A stretch of DNA of 64,000 bases from Ryuthela nishihirai. Lineage: Eukaryota > Arthropoda > Arachnida > Araneae > Heptathelidae. A program made the position numbers and the translations under genes. The stretch lies in assembly GCA_038380435.1 (NCBI GenBank), contig JAWZYU010000019.1, positions 34,621,801 through 34,685,800 on the forward strand, given 5' to 3'. Of the stretch, positions 1-11,080 are shown in pieces; position 1 is the stretch's first letter, and every line of letters begins with the position of its first letter. The notes beneath the pieces are model-generated. The model had not been told where the DNA came from and did not search any database. It was given only the letters and a program-made list of their open reading frames with translations.

Positions 1-235
1 CGTGCGTTCTCAAGAAACACGTGATTATGAACTGAAGAGGTATAAAACCAACTAACCCTCTTTTATTTTCGCTTTTCAGTTTACTGTGCGTTTTCCCATT
101 TCATAACTTTTCCTTTTTAGATGAGTGCCAGATTGTAAAGAGTTTATGGCATACAGCTGGTGTGCTAAGTGTAGAACGTATATGGCATGTGTTTGCCTTT
201 TATAAAGAAGGAATTTTGTACCTCTTTTTGTAAAC

Positions 236-312
236 GAACTAGAGTGCTTGGCTGCTGTTCAAAGGGACCCGAGTTCGAGTCCTGGATAAAGCATGGATAT
301 TTCTTTGTTGAT
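236..312 (+). mobile_element. SINE-B fragment (tRNA-like head)
   Basis: Short piece of the SINE-B head. It contains gtgcttggctgctg, then a B-box-like gagttcgagtcct and the family-specific aagcatggatat. The body and 3' end are missing. The match is to the fuller copies at 34.65 kb and 21.58 kb. Confidence 0.55.
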
Positions 313-446
313 GTTGTCTTTCAGCTGGGATTTTCCAGATTTATTCTGTGGCGTGTTATATTAATATCTTTCACTCAGATCTCTGTGGCTACATCTACTT
401 AAGGTGAAATTTAAAAAAAAAAATGTTTTTACTTTATTGCGTTCAG

Positions 447-720
447 TTGGATTGTTTTACCTCTGGACGGTACGTTTTTTGCACACAGTGAACTAAATGG
501 CCAGGTCACAAGAACCCCGAAAGCTCAAAGAAGATTGGGGGGGTGTCCAGTCTCCCACTGGGCAGCTGTTAGGAGACAGATGGTAGCCTCCCATCAAGGC
601 CATCCAGCGCGTTCTTCAACGTGCACAGGACATGACTCTCAGGCACATTGTCCACGGCTTTACGTCTCATCTGACGGACGGCGATCTTTCCAAGCCCATC
701 GGTGACCACTAGACCGAGGG
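447..720 (-). mobile_element. SINE-A, head-truncated, diverged
   Basis: Begins on the + strand with the complement of the SINE tail (attgttttacctctg) and runs through the family blocks aaatggccaggtcac, acgtgcacagg and gacggacggcg. It stops before the tRNA-like head, so it is 5'-truncated in element orientation. Divergence from the young copies is considerable. The open frames across it are antisense shadows of the SINE. Confidence 0.85.
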
Positions 721-1190
721 AATGGCGGGCAGTTTCACTTTGTCGTCTGTCTGTCCGCACATTTGTAGACATTCAACGTTTTTGTTTTAAGAGAAAATAT
801 AAAAATTCTGTTTAGGATTGGATAGGTATTGATGAAATATTACGAATCGTATTTTTGGAATCTTCCAATAGCTCCAATTAGCGTCTACTAATTGTGGAAA
901 AAGTTGTAAAATAAAAAATTTAAACTGATATTGTAAACAATCTATTTATGGTAGAAATTTGGTGGTTGAGTGATTGTTTGTGGGTGGGGGCAAGATATTA
1001 AATTGGCAGTGATAATTTTCCCTCTTACCATCAGAGGCGTTTTCCAATCATCCTTTAGTTTAAATTTTCCTTTTAGATAAAACACTTCATATTCTTTGAA
1101 AACAAATGCGAATTGAATCAGAAATATTCCTCAAAGGCGTTATTTTGTTCTTCTAGTTATATCGGTATTATTTTTAATTTTCTTGTTGCA
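721..1190. other. AT-rich spacer, no gene seen
   Basis: AT-rich DNA with no convincing ORF, RNA gene or intact repeat. A stretch near 820-900 (gataggtattgatgaaatattacga) loosely resembles sequence near 15.16 kb and may be part of an old dispersed repeat. Confidence 0.4.
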
Positions 1191-1192
1191 TC

Positions 1193-1256
1193 AATGATAA
1201 TAATGAAATAATGGTAATAATGGTAATAATGGGAATAATGGTAAATAATGGTAATG
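1193..1256. repeat. Short tandem repeat, unit close to taataatgg
   Basis: About six imperfect copies of a 9-base unit (taataatgg/gaataatgg). A simple microsatellite in AT-rich spacer. Confidence 0.8.
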
Positions 1257-1400
1257 ACAAACGAATTTTTGTTCTCAAGGTACCTTTATTAAGCTATTGT
1301 TATTGTTCATATTATTAATAATATATCGTTTAGAAATTTAATAGCTACTACAAGAGAAAAAAAATGGAAATTAAATATATACAAAAGAGTTTTGGAACAG

Positions 1401-1784
1401 CTTGGGTTGGGTTGTTTTACCTCTGAGCGGCACTTTTTTGCACACCATGGGCTAAATGGCCAGGTCACATGGACCCCGAAGGCTCAGAGAAGGTTGGGGG
1501 AGGGGACCCACTGGAACAGTTGTTGGGAGACAGATGGTAGACTCCCGTCAAGTCCATCCAGCGTGTTCTTTAACGTGCACAGGGTATGGCTCTCCCGCAC
1601 ACTGGACCACGGCTTAACGTCCCATCCGACGGACGGCGGCCTTTCCAAGCCCATCGGTGTCCCCTACTGACCGTGGGCAGGGCGGGGAATTTTTGCGGAG
1701 ATAAATCTCAACGCTGACCCAGCTGGGACTCGAACCTGGGAACTACAGATTACGAGCCTGGCGCGCTACTGACTGAGCCACCCC
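1401..1784 (-). mobile_element. SINE-A, full length, with TSD
   Basis: Complete copy, tail first on the + strand (ggttgggttgttttacc), ending in the complement of the tRNA-like head (B box ggactcgaacctggg, A box region ctgactgagccac). It is flanked by the 10-bp direct repeat tttggaacag at 1391-1400 and 1785-1794, the expected TSD of retrotransposition. An 87-92 codon antisense ORF runs through it. The same ORF recurs in other young copies, so it comes from copy similarity rather than a gene. Confidence 0.95.
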
Positions 1785-2140
1785 TTTGGAACAGGAAAAA
1801 GAAATGAATAAAATATGTATTAATCAAGCTATACCGTGTTTTACATGCTCAGAGCTAAAGCAAATAATCAGCTCTTTTCCTATTGGCTGAAATGCTTTTC
1901 ATTGCTTATTAAATGTATTTAAAAGCGTAAAAAATGTATAACGCTTTGTGAAATATGTGTCAGTGAACGATAGTTATTAAAAAATTCATTTCTTCTATTT
2001 AGTTTTACTAATAATCAGGAGATTTGTGAATTTGTACAAGAAATATGAAACTGAGTGAACCAAGTTTCAACGAAGACAATATCAATAATATTCTTAAGCA
2101 AAGACAATATCAATAACATAGTTAAGCAAAGACAAATTCT

Positions 2141-2250
2141 GTTGATGGCCTGCCATCCTCTCAGACCGTCTACTATGGCATGTAAACTGACAGGCTCCTG
2201 TCAGACCTCTGTGGCAAGCAGCTGCTTGAGGGGGTATTTATTTTTTATTT
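2141..2250 (+). mobile_element. SINE-B fragment, 3' half
   Basis: 3' part of SINE-B: ctgccatcctctcaga, tactatggcatgtaaactg, caggctcctgtcagac, gtggcaagcagctgcttg, then gggggtatttatt. The tRNA-like head is absent (5' truncation). Confidence 0.85.
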
Positions 2251-2301
2251 AATATCAATAATATAGTTAAGCAAAGACAATATCAGTAATACACAAGGCA
2301 G

Positions 2302-2586
2302 GGTTGGGTTGTCTTACCTCTGAGCGGCACTTTTGTGCACACCATGGGCTAAATGGCCAGGTCACATGGACCCCGAAGGCTCAGAGAAGGTTGGGGAAGG
2401 GGATCCACTGGAACAGCTGTTGGGAGACAGATGGTAGCCTCCCGTCAAGGCCATCTAGGTTGTTCTATAATGTGCACAGGGTATGGCTCTACCGCACACG
2501 GAGTCACGGCTTAACGTCCTAATCCGAGGACGGCGGCCTTTCCAAGTCCATCGGTGTCCCCTATTGACCGTGGACAGGGCGGAGAC
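2302..2586 (-). mobile_element. SINE-A, head-truncated, with TSD
   Basis: Tail-to-middle SINE-A in reverse. Flanks carry acacaaggcag (2291-2301) and acacaaggccag (2587-2598), an imperfect TSD. The head is missing, so the insertion was 5'-truncated. It forms the left arm of an inverted SINE pair with the next copy. Confidence 0.9.
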
Positions 2587-2668
2587 ACACAAGGCCAGGA
2601 AACCGACTTTATATGGGAAAAGTCTGAAAGACTCTTATTACAAGTCGGATATTCACACTCCAGGTCGT

Positions 2669-2949
2669 CCTGCCCTCGGTTAGTAGGAGACACCGATGGT
2701 CGCAAGCGATATTGGAAAGTCTGCCGTCCATCGGATGGGACGTTAAGCCTTGGCCTGTGTGCAGGGGAGCCATACCCTGTGCACGTTAAAAACACATCGG
2801 ATGGTCTTGACAGGATGCTACAATCTGTCTCCTAACAGCAGTCCAGTTGGTCAATTCACCCTAACCTTCTCTGAGCATTTGGGGTCCTTGTGACCTGGCC
2901 ATTCAGCCCATTGCGTGCAAAAAAGTGTCTCTCAGAGAAAAAACAATCC
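2669..2949 (+). mobile_element. SINE-A, head-truncated, opposite orientation
   Basis: Direct-orientation copy from cctgccctcgg to the tail region gagaaaaaacaatcc. It has family blocks gtgcacgttaaa and ggtccttgtgacctggcc, and lacks the tRNA-like head. About 80 bp of non-SINE DNA separates it from the inverted copy to the left. Confidence 0.9.
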
Positions 2950-3371
2950 ATTTCCCATGCAATCAACGAAAAGTCTCTAAGGGATTTCAAATACGTGATC
3001 AATTACTTTGACAGCTCTAAATGAAAAAAAGAAACTCTTGAATTCTTTAGAAATGTGCTGCCAAATCTAAACAAAGTTTTATGATCGTAAAGTTAGGATG
3101 GTCATATAGCAATAATGGCCAAAAGAGAAAATTTTTCTTTTCGCATAAAAAAGATGACATTTTTTACCCCATTTTTTTTCCTGAAAAAAAAAATGCATAA
3201 ACTTGCCGGAAAACTTTCAGTTTAAAAGTTAATGTCACATAAATTCGATAATTATCAAAAATAATTTTATTTTCCTAAAATGTAATGTGTTTTTACAGGT
3301 CATAATTAAGGTAGTCTTCTGCAGGAGATTTATATTCAGTATCAAGCAATAACAAGGGATTCAAGAATCAC
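2950..3371. other. AT-rich spacer, no gene seen
   Basis: AT-rich sequence with several A and T runs. No ORF, RNA gene or repeat match was recognised. Confidence 0.4.
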
Positions 3372-3385
3372 TGTGAAGAATCAGG

Positions 3386-3686
3386 TTTTGGTTTGGTTTG
3401 TTTTACCTCTGAGCGGCACTTTTGTGCACACCATGGGTTAAATGGCCAGGTCACATGGACCCCGAAGGCTCAGAGAAGGTTGGGGGAGGGGACCCACTGG
3501 AACAGCTGTTGGCAGACAGATGGTAGCCTCCCGTCAAGGCCATCTAGGTTGTTCTATAATGTGCACAGGGTATGGCTCTCCCGCACACGGGGCCACGGCT
3601 TAACGTCCCATCCGACGGACGGCGGCCTTTCCAAGCCCATCGGTGTCCCCTACTGACCGTGGGCAGAGCGGGGAACTTTGCGGGGT
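3386..3686 (-). mobile_element. SINE-A, head-truncated, with 14-bp TSD
   Basis: Young-looking copy (close match to the 14.3 and 25.5 kb copies) cut off just before the tRNA-like head. Perfect 14-bp direct repeats tgtgaagaatcagg at 3372-3385 and 3687-3700 show a 5'-truncated retrotransposition event. Confidence 0.95.
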
Positions 3687-3700
3687 TGTGAAGAATCAGG

Positions 3701-4410
3701 AATAATTATTATATGTATTTGACAATTTGGAAACCTTTCAAGTCTACAGGTGTTCTCTTTAATTATTAATATTCGTTCAGTAATTTTCATGTTTTAAAAA
3801 TTTCTAAAATATTAACATATTATTGTATCGCTGAATATTTTAGAAATAATTATTTCTGTTACTAGGTAAAAAAATCATCTCCAGTAAAAGAGAAACAAAA
3901 GATCCAAACTAAAAAAAAAGAGCATGTTCTCTTTAAAAGAGTTTTTCTAGTCAACCAAGGTAAAATCGAATCCTATATTACGAAATTTCAATCGAACAAC
4001 AACACAACGATTGCTAAAAGACGGAATATTTAAATTATTCATTTGCAAACGCAAAGCTGCTTTAACCGAACAAAACAATGAAATTACATGGAGACGAAAT
4101 TATTTACAGCTGATTAAAATATATCGAACAAGTGAAGAAAAAAGTTATGGCGACATGCTAATAAGCATGAAGATTGCATCTAGGCATGAAGTCACCTGAA
4201 CACTGCGCAGTTCAGACATGGCGATTTTCATAGATCATAAGTTGATTGAGCCATCAGTCATTACTCAATCAACCAATCATCTAATAGAAAAAGAGCATTG
4301 GTTCATTGAAAAGTAAAAGATATCTCAATGAATTTCTCAAATGCTTCCTTACACTCCACCACTGTTAAGTCCTACAGTTAAATCAAATAATTAGATATTA
4401 AACCTAGTAT
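3701..4410. other. AT-rich spacer, no gene seen
   Basis: No convincing coding or RNA feature. A 62-codon frame at 4011-4199 has low-complexity, lysine- and isoleucine-rich composition and no recognisable motif. Confidence 0.4.
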
Positions 4411-4422
4411 CCAAGCGGCTAA

Positions 4423-4800
4423 GGGGCGGGGGTGGCTCAGTCGGTAGCGCGCCAGGCTCGTAATCTGTAGTTCTCAGGTTCGAGTCCCAGCTGGGTCAGC
4501 GTTGAGATTTATCTCCGCAAAATTCCCCGCTCTGCCCACGGTCAGTAGGGGACACCGATGGGCTTGGAAAGGCCGCCGTCCGTCAGATGGGACGTTAAGC
4601 CAGGCTCCGTGTGCGGGAGAACCATACCCTGTGCACGTTAAAGAACACGCTGGATGGCCTTGACGGGAGGCTACCATCTGTCTGCCAACAGCTGTTCCAG
4701 TGGGTCCCCTCCCCCAACCTTCTCTGAGCCTTCGGGGTCCATGTGACCTGGCCATTTAGCCCATTGTGTGCAAAAAAGTGCCGCTCAGAGGTAAAACAAC
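4423..4800 (+). mobile_element. SINE-A, full length, with TSD
   Basis: Starts with ggggcgggggtggctcag, the tRNA-like A box region, followed by B box ggttcgagtcccagc and the whole SINE body to gtaaaacaac. The flanking repeats ccaagcggctaa (4411-4422) and ccaagtggctaa (4801-4812) differ by one base. This copy defines the element's left boundary well. Confidence 0.95.
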
Positions 4801-4812
4801 CCAAGTGGCTAA

Positions 4813-5584
4813 TAATAGTTCGGCCTAATGTTTGTTAAATGAAGGCTTATTTCGAATCTCAGCGTAGCAACATACGTTAAGATTTCACAAGATGTGACCG
4901 TGGTACATTCATTTCGTACTTTAATCAGGTGAGTGAAGGACAGCATTAAAAGCCCTTATGGTCCCCACGCATTTTTGTTTTGTAGGCCCTTCGGTGCATG
5001 CATTTTTATGTCTGCATCGATTTCGATGGGTCTGGACTATACCTTTTTGTGTATACACTCTTCAGTAACATTGTCATTAACATAATATATTTATTGGAGA
5101 AGAAATATTTGTCACAGTTTTTATCACATCGAGGAAAAAAACGTTAAATTATTTTCGTAGACACTTTGGTTTTCGCCTATTGGATAAAACGCTCCTCAGT
5201 GAGTGTTTCTGGAGACTGATGGAAATTCTTATTGTATAATCTGAACTTTGAGCTCTAATTGCTGAATAGATTAAATGGGACTTGACCCAAAATTTAACGC
5301 ATGAATTAACTATTAATCAACCAGCTGTGCTTTGTAACAAACAGGGCGTAATGTCTATATACAGCACTACAATCAATCTTCCAATTCCTTCTTGCTCCAG
5401 TTGTAATTCTTTTGGTTACAAACCACCACCGTATAAGAAAACAGATCAGATGAATCGAGCATTTCGAACTATTTTCGTAGATAATTCGATTTCTTACTTT
5501 CTTGTTGATGATTTGACAATAATTTCTTCAAAGAATCGAGGTAAATTAAAAAAAGAATGATTATTAATTAATTAAAGGATCTGT
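4813..5584. other. Spacer, no gene seen
   Basis: AT-rich. A 93-codon frame at 5282-5560 has no recognisable domain or splice context and I treat it as chance. Confidence 0.35.
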
Positions 5585-5594
5585 GAGTAATCAG

Positions 5595-6068
5595 TATTGG
5601 GTTGTTTTACTTCTGAACGGCGTTTTTTTGCACACAATGGGCTAAATGGCCAGGTCACAAGGACCCCGAGAGCTCAGGGAAGGTTGGAGGGAGGTGAACC
5701 ACTGGACAGCTGTTAGAAGACAGATAGTAGCCTCCCGTCAAGGTCATCCAGCATGTATTTTAACGTGCACAGAGCATGGCTCTCCTGCACACTTAGCCAC
5801 GGCTTAAAGTTTCATCTGACGGACGGCGGCCTTTTCAAACCCATTGGTGTCCCCTACTGACCGAGGCAGGGTGGGGATTTTGCGGAGATAAATCTGAACG
5901 CTACTCCAGCTGTGACTCGAACCTCGTGTAGTATCGTGCAGACGGAGCACGAGTTTTTCCCCAGAGAGGGAGGTCTATCGGGACCCCAACACCACCACCA
6001 CCACCCCACAACATGGGAACTGCAGATTACGAGCCTGACGCACTACCAACTGAGACTCACCAGCCCCA
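5595..6068 (-). mobile_element. SINE-A with about 90-bp internal insertion, TSD present
   Basis: Reverse copy flanked by gagtaatcag at 5585-5594 and 6069-6078. The tRNA-like head is split: between ctcgaacct and gggaactgcagattac (the B-box region) lies about 90 bp of unrelated DNA (about 5929-6018) that ends in a short ccaccaccacc run. The insertion should have destroyed the internal promoter. Because the outer TSD is intact, the foreign DNA either arrived after insertion or was carried in the RNA. Confidence 0.9.
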
Positions 6069-6078
6069 GAGTAATCAG

Positions 6079-6583
6079 GAATTAATTTTTGAAAAACAGA
6101 CTAGTCTGAAATACTATTAACATAACATCGATTGTCAGATTAAAAAACAATATATTTAATTACTTTAATCAGTTTCTGTACAGTGTCTGGGGTAAATACA
6201 ATAGAGTACCTAAGAGGAGTTCAATGTCCAACTTCTTATTTTCACCTTACTTAATGTGTTTTATTCCCTCCTCCCCCGCTTGACGGGAAGAAAATATGAT
6301 TGAATTAGACATGATTGAATTAAATGACAAAATGGAAAGAATATTTAAACAAGTTAGCGATGATTTTTTTTTCCTCGCAAAACGTGTTCCTTCTTTTCTT
6401 TTTCCGTTTGCTCACCCGTCTGTAGACCAACTGTGGCCCGTACAAACCGTGACTCACTGCAAAAGAATTTGCGGTTCATAAAGTAAATAATCAATATACT
6501 GAATGTGGCTCATTTTTTCACCAAACATTCATAACTCTATAATTAAACGATTTTGTCAATTCATAGTACTAATTAACAATGGA
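6079..6583. other. Spacer, no gene seen
   Basis: AT-rich and repeat-poor. No supported coding or RNA feature. Confidence 0.4.
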
Positions 6584-6980
6584 AATCGCGGTTGGCTCAT
6601 AATATGTAGTTCCCAGGTTCGATTCCCACTTGGGCCGAGGTTGAGATTTATCTTCCCTAAACCATGTCCTCCATCAGAAAGAGATAACGATGGGCTAGAA
6701 AAGGCTGTCACCCGTCAGATGGGACGTTAAGTCGTGGTCCCGTGTCCCCTCAGTCATCAAGGGGTCAGCGATGGGCTTGGAAAGTCAGCCGTCCATCGGG
6801 TGAGACGTTAACACATGATCCCGTGAACTGGAGAGCAACACCCTGTACACGTTAAAGAACACATTGCATGGCTTTGGCGGAAGGCTATCAACTGTTTCCT
6901 TAGCAGCTGTCCAGTGGGTCTTTGTGACCTAGTCACTCAGTGTCTGCAAAAAGAACAGCTCAGAGGTGAAACAACCCAAT
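6584..6980 (+). mobile_element. SINE-A, old, with internal duplication
   Basis: Diverged direct copy with a damaged A box (ggttggctcat), a recognisable B box (ggttcgattcccac) and tail gaggtgaaacaaccca. The segment containing cgatgggct.gaaaag through gacgttaa and gtcccgtg occurs twice in tandem (about 6690-6745 and 6768-6825), which lengthens the body. Confidence 0.85.
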
Positions 6981-7865
6981 CCAGTCCATTCGAAATGTGC
7001 ATTTTGGTTTCCAACCAGGATATTTTCTTGATTCCTTAACAACATATTTTTTAAATTCATTACTCATCAGAAACCTATGTTTTCATTTTCAAGTAGATAC
7101 TGTTTACCGCGGCTATTTAAGAATATAGTTTTTTTCCTAGTGTCTCTTCATTATATTCAACTGTTTCGTTTTGAAAGAAAAAAACTTGACTTTCTTTTTT
7201 ATATAGATACGTACTAATAAAATATTGTCATTCATATTTTTTTAAATTTCCATTAATTCCATCTTCCCCTTTAGAAGTCGTAAAATTCGGAAAATGGCGA
7301 ACTTTATTCTGTTCGAAAATGATAATTCCAAATTCGTCAGAAGAAATTGATCTCTTTGGTTTCTTTTAACGAACTAAAAAGAGGTCTTAGGGCGAAGCGA
7401 AACACTTAATTTCCGGTATAAAAGGAAAAAAAATTAAACCACTTCCCCGTGACGATTTTACAAATTGCCGATGCTGGTCCCACTGCGGCCAAAAGTTTTA
7501 AAAGATGTCAAATAATTATTTTATCCATTGCCTATCAAGGAAACATGTTCGCCGGTGCGTAGGCTTGTTCTGGTTACGAAAGTTCGGCTTTTGGCCTATT
7601 TCTCTATTACGTAAGTTACAGTGACAGCATACCAAAGACTCCGTTGGAAAATATTGTATATCTATGCTTATGAGTTTGATTTCTTTTTTCGTAGTAACTG
7701 TGCTATTGATTGAAATTACATTTATTTAACTAAAAGTTATTTGTTTAAAGAAATATTGAATAACAGAATCAATAAAGAATATTTAAGCAGAATATTTAAG
7801 CAAGAAAGAATATTGCTTTATGTCTGTTCTCAGAGTTTACTGCTTGCAAAAGCAATTTGTTAGGT
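6981..7865. other. AT-rich spacer, no gene seen
   Basis: No supported gene. Part of it (about 7200-7310) has weak similarity to AT-rich sequence near 28.57 kb, possibly an ancient dispersed repeat. Confidence 0.35.
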
Positions 7866-8245
7866 TGATTGAGTTGTTCTACCTCTGAGCACCACTTTTT
7901 TTTGCACACAATGGGCTAAATGGCTAAATCACAAGGACCCCGAGGATATTGGGGGGAAAGGGACCCACTGAAACAGCTATTGGGAGACAGATAGTAGCCT
8001 CCCGTCAAGGCCATCGGCGTGTTCTTTAACGTGCATAGAGTACGGCTCTCCTGCAAATGGGACCACGGCTTAACGTCCCATATGACGGGCGGCGGCCTTT
8101 CCAAGCCCTCCGGTGTCCCCTACTGACCGAGGGCAAGTCGAGGAGTTTTGCGGAGATAAATTTCAACACTCACCCAGCAGGGACTCGAACCTGGGAACTG
8201 CAGATTACAAGTCTGGTGCTCTACAGACTGAACCACTTCCGCCCC
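7866..8245 (-). mobile_element. SINE-A, near full length, diverged
   Basis: Runs from the tail complement (gagttgttctacctctgag) to the head complement (ggactcgaacctggg, actgaaccacttccgcccc). Small deletions occur around 7940-7960. No clear TSD was seen. Confidence 0.9.
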
Positions 8246-8573
8246 ACTACACCCCTGTCCAATGAAAGTGGTTAACACATCTTTATATTGATGCAAGAAC
8301 CTTTACAAAATGAAAATATCTTCTGTGAAGAAGAGTCTCCACAGAAAATATAATGATTGAAAAGAAATAGGTATACGGTTGCAAGACTAGAAATCGCAAT
8401 AAAATTCATAATGGGAAAGGAAATATATTACTGAAAGAAGTATGCTCCCAAATTAAATACCTATATATACTCGATTTGGAGGCCTTTCTCTTTCAATAAT
8501 AGATATTCTTCCTCATTAAGCATATTCTTTCTACTTCATATTTTGCAGCATATATATTTTCTTATTTTATTAT

Positions 8574-9682
8574 ACACCCATCTCTCGATTTACACGGTAG
8601 ATATATATACCGTGATAGGTTTGGCCTATCACGGTATATGATAGGCTCCGGAAAATCACCGTGTAAATCTAAAACTTACAAATCGAGACCAAGAATTTAG
8701 AGAATAAAGGGAGAATAGGTTCCGAAAAAAGTACTTTTTCACTAATAAAATGTACACTGAAAATTTTATTTTTACATGTCAATCTCAAATTTCAGTTCAG
8801 CAGTAATAATAAACGTTAACGTAATATTATTTTGTCTAATTTGGATAAGCTTAAATTAATTTCTCACAGACATTTGTTTTAGTCAGGAAAAACACACATC
8901 GCTAATATCATCGTCAGTTTGAAATAAAATGCTTATGAAATGAATATAAATTTAGAAATGAATCAATTGTACCAATGCTTTAAAAATTTATTTTACAAAA
9001 TAAAACACTATGTGTTATTTTATGAAACAGTGAACTTACGAATTGGCTGTATTTAACCTATACAATAAACTACAAAGTTAAAGTTTCTGTTAAAAAAGGA
9101 GAATAAATCAGCTTGGAAGAATTTTATTGAAACTTTTTTTGAAACTTTTACCAGCCTGAAAGAATTCAGTCAAGAAAAGTCATATATGTCGCTGCCGATT
9201 CAAAACAGACTTCATTTTCTTCAGGTGTCGCGAGACAGATCGCATTATAATGGCAAGAATGCAATTTTAGCGAAAGGATATATATATAACTTGTTATAGA
9301 TGATGAATTTATTAATATAGGAATGTTTACTTACTATTTATTAATATAGTAATTAGTATTATCTATTTATTCTTGAAAAAAATTATATCAATTAAAACCA
9401 TTTAGTTGAATTTTACCTTGGGATGACAGTCACCTTGTTATTTTATGAAACAGTGAACTTACGAATTGGCTGTATTTAACAAATCAATATCAAATAGTCA
9501 AGACTTGGTTTTTATTGTAAGGTTTTTGTAAGTCATTGCTACTTCGTAATGAGTATTACATCTAAATACATAAAATATCAAAATCGGTACAGTGTAAAAC
9601 AGAGTCATCACCCTGTAAATAGACACTGGTTTCATTTTCTTGACCGTGTAAAACAGAAACCGTGTAAATCTAGTACTGTGGG
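8574..9682. mobile_element. Putative pogo/Tigger-like non-autonomous element
   Basis: Both ends carry gatttacacggt in inverted orientation: about 8587-8598 on the left, and accgtgtaaatc near 9659-9670 on the right, followed by tagtactg. Ends resembling cagt...cgatttacacgg next to TA are typical of pogo/Tigger-type elements. The interior has no transposase. It holds a perfect hairpin at the left end and a 45-bp direct repeat (9013-9057 and 9436-9480). Exact termini are uncertain because the left end carries extra bases before the conserved block. Confidence 0.5.
8605..8639. repeat. Perfect hairpin, 15-bp arms, 5-base loop
   Basis: atataccgtgatagg (8605-8619) and cctatcacggtatat (8625-8639) are exact reverse complements around tttgg. 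They are nested between an outer inverted pair, gatttacacggt (8587-8598) and accgtgtaaatc (8658-8669). Confidence 0.95.
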
Positions 9683-9769
9683 AATTGAGGAATATGTATA
9701 TATAAAATGTTACTTTTGATTTGTAAAAGTCTGTAAAAGAACATATATATATATAAAGGGAAAAAATCA

Positions 9770-10395
9770 AAGATAATTTATTGTGTAAAAGAGGAAAATA
9801 GGCAAAGAAAATGTATGCATGAAGAGAAGAAAACCTCGAGAGGAAATGTATGCAATGAAGAAGAGAACTGAAGAAGATATATGAATTGATTAAAAATATC
9901 CAAAGGAATTGTGCGCTGTGAAAGAGTATAACTATACAAAAAGGCGTCTCCAAACGAAATGTGTCCATTTGGAAAAGAAAGCTGACAAAAGAAACATATG
10001 AATCAAAATGACAGAGTTTCTAAAGAAAGTTTGCAATAAAATAGGGAGCAGTATGAGAAAACGTATGAATTTGAAAATAAGTCTCCAATGAAATGGTCTG
10101 CAGCGGGAAAAGAAAGCTGTTAAAGACTGTTAATTAAACGAGCATTCCAAAGAAAATATAAAGAATGAAATAGGAGAGCTATAAAAAAAATTTAATTGGG
10201 TGAGGAAATATTCTAAAGAAAGAGTCTGCAGTGGAAGAAGAGAATTAAAGAAGATAACAACTGAATTGGAAGAGCACGATTTTCAAAGAAAAGGCCTGCA
10301 TTGAAAAAAAGGAGAAATAGGAAAAAATAAATGAACCGAAAATACAATGATTCCAAAAGAATGTCTGCAGTGGAGAAATGAGCGATAGATGAAAA
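9770..10395. repeat. Degenerate minisatellite, unit roughly 75 bp
   Basis: Recurring purine-rich motifs (tccaaagaaa, gtctgcagtgg, gaagagaa, tatgaattgg) return about every 70-80 bases. The array stops at a SINE-A and appears to resume at 11085-11240 beyond a second SINE-A. The long antisense frame at 9498-9968 is low-complexity and not a gene. Confidence 0.6.
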
Positions 10396-10399
10396 ACCT

Positions 10400-10710
10400 A
10401 GGCCAGCTTTGAGATTTATCTGCACAAAACTTCCAGCCTTGCCTTCGATCAATAGGGGACACCAATCGGATGGGATAGACTACCATCCGTCGGATGGGAC
10501 ATTAAGCCATGGACCTGTGCGGGAGAGAGCCATATCCCGTGCACGTTAAAGAATACACTCGATGGCCTTGACAGGAGGCTACCATCTGTCTCCCAACAGC
10601 TGTCCAGTGGATCCCCTCCCAACCTGCTCTGAGCCCTCGGGGTCTTTGTGACCTGACTATTTAGCTCATTGTGTTCAAAAAAGGGCCACTCAGAGGTAAA
10701 ATAATCCAAG
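10400..10710 (+). mobile_element. SINE-A, head-truncated
   Basis: Begins within the body just after the tRNA-like head (ggccagctttgagattta) and ends at gaggtaaaataatccaag. Moderate divergence and a few small deletions. Confidence 0.9.
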
Positions 10711-10838
10711 CCGAGGAAGAAAATTTATAAATTTGGAAAAACAATTATTGTTAATTATTAAAAATTATTAAAATTCTTAAATGCTCGTCGATGTTAAATC
10801 TCGTTGCTTTTTAAAATTGTTGAATCATAAGTTATTCA

Positions 10839-11080
10839 GGTTGGATATTTTACCTCTGAGCGGCACTTTTTGCACATATTGGATTAAATGGCCAGGTCAC
10901 AAGGACTCCAAGGCTCAGAGAAGGTTGGGTGAGGGACCCACAGGACAGCTGTTGGGAGACAGATGGTAGCCACCCGTCAAGGCCATTCAGCGTGTTCCTT
11001 AACGCGCACAGGGTAGGCTCTCCCATACACGGACCACGACTTAAAGTCCCATCCAACGGACGGTGGCCATTCCAAGCCCA
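10839..11080 (-). mobile_element. SINE-A, head-truncated, inverted relative to the previous copy
   Basis: Tail complement ggttggatattttacctc through gacggtggccattccaagccca. The body then stops abruptly and minisatellite-like DNA resumes. Confidence 0.9.

Noticed and set aside
4423..4500. Possible functional tRNA genes at SINE-A and SINE-B heads
   Set aside because: A and B boxes are present, but acceptor and anticodon stems do not pair properly and each is followed by the SINE body.
9498..9968. 156-codon minus-strand ORF
   Set aside because: Composition is extreme (Phe, Ile, Ser, Tyr) and it coincides with a degenerate minisatellite and a transposon end.
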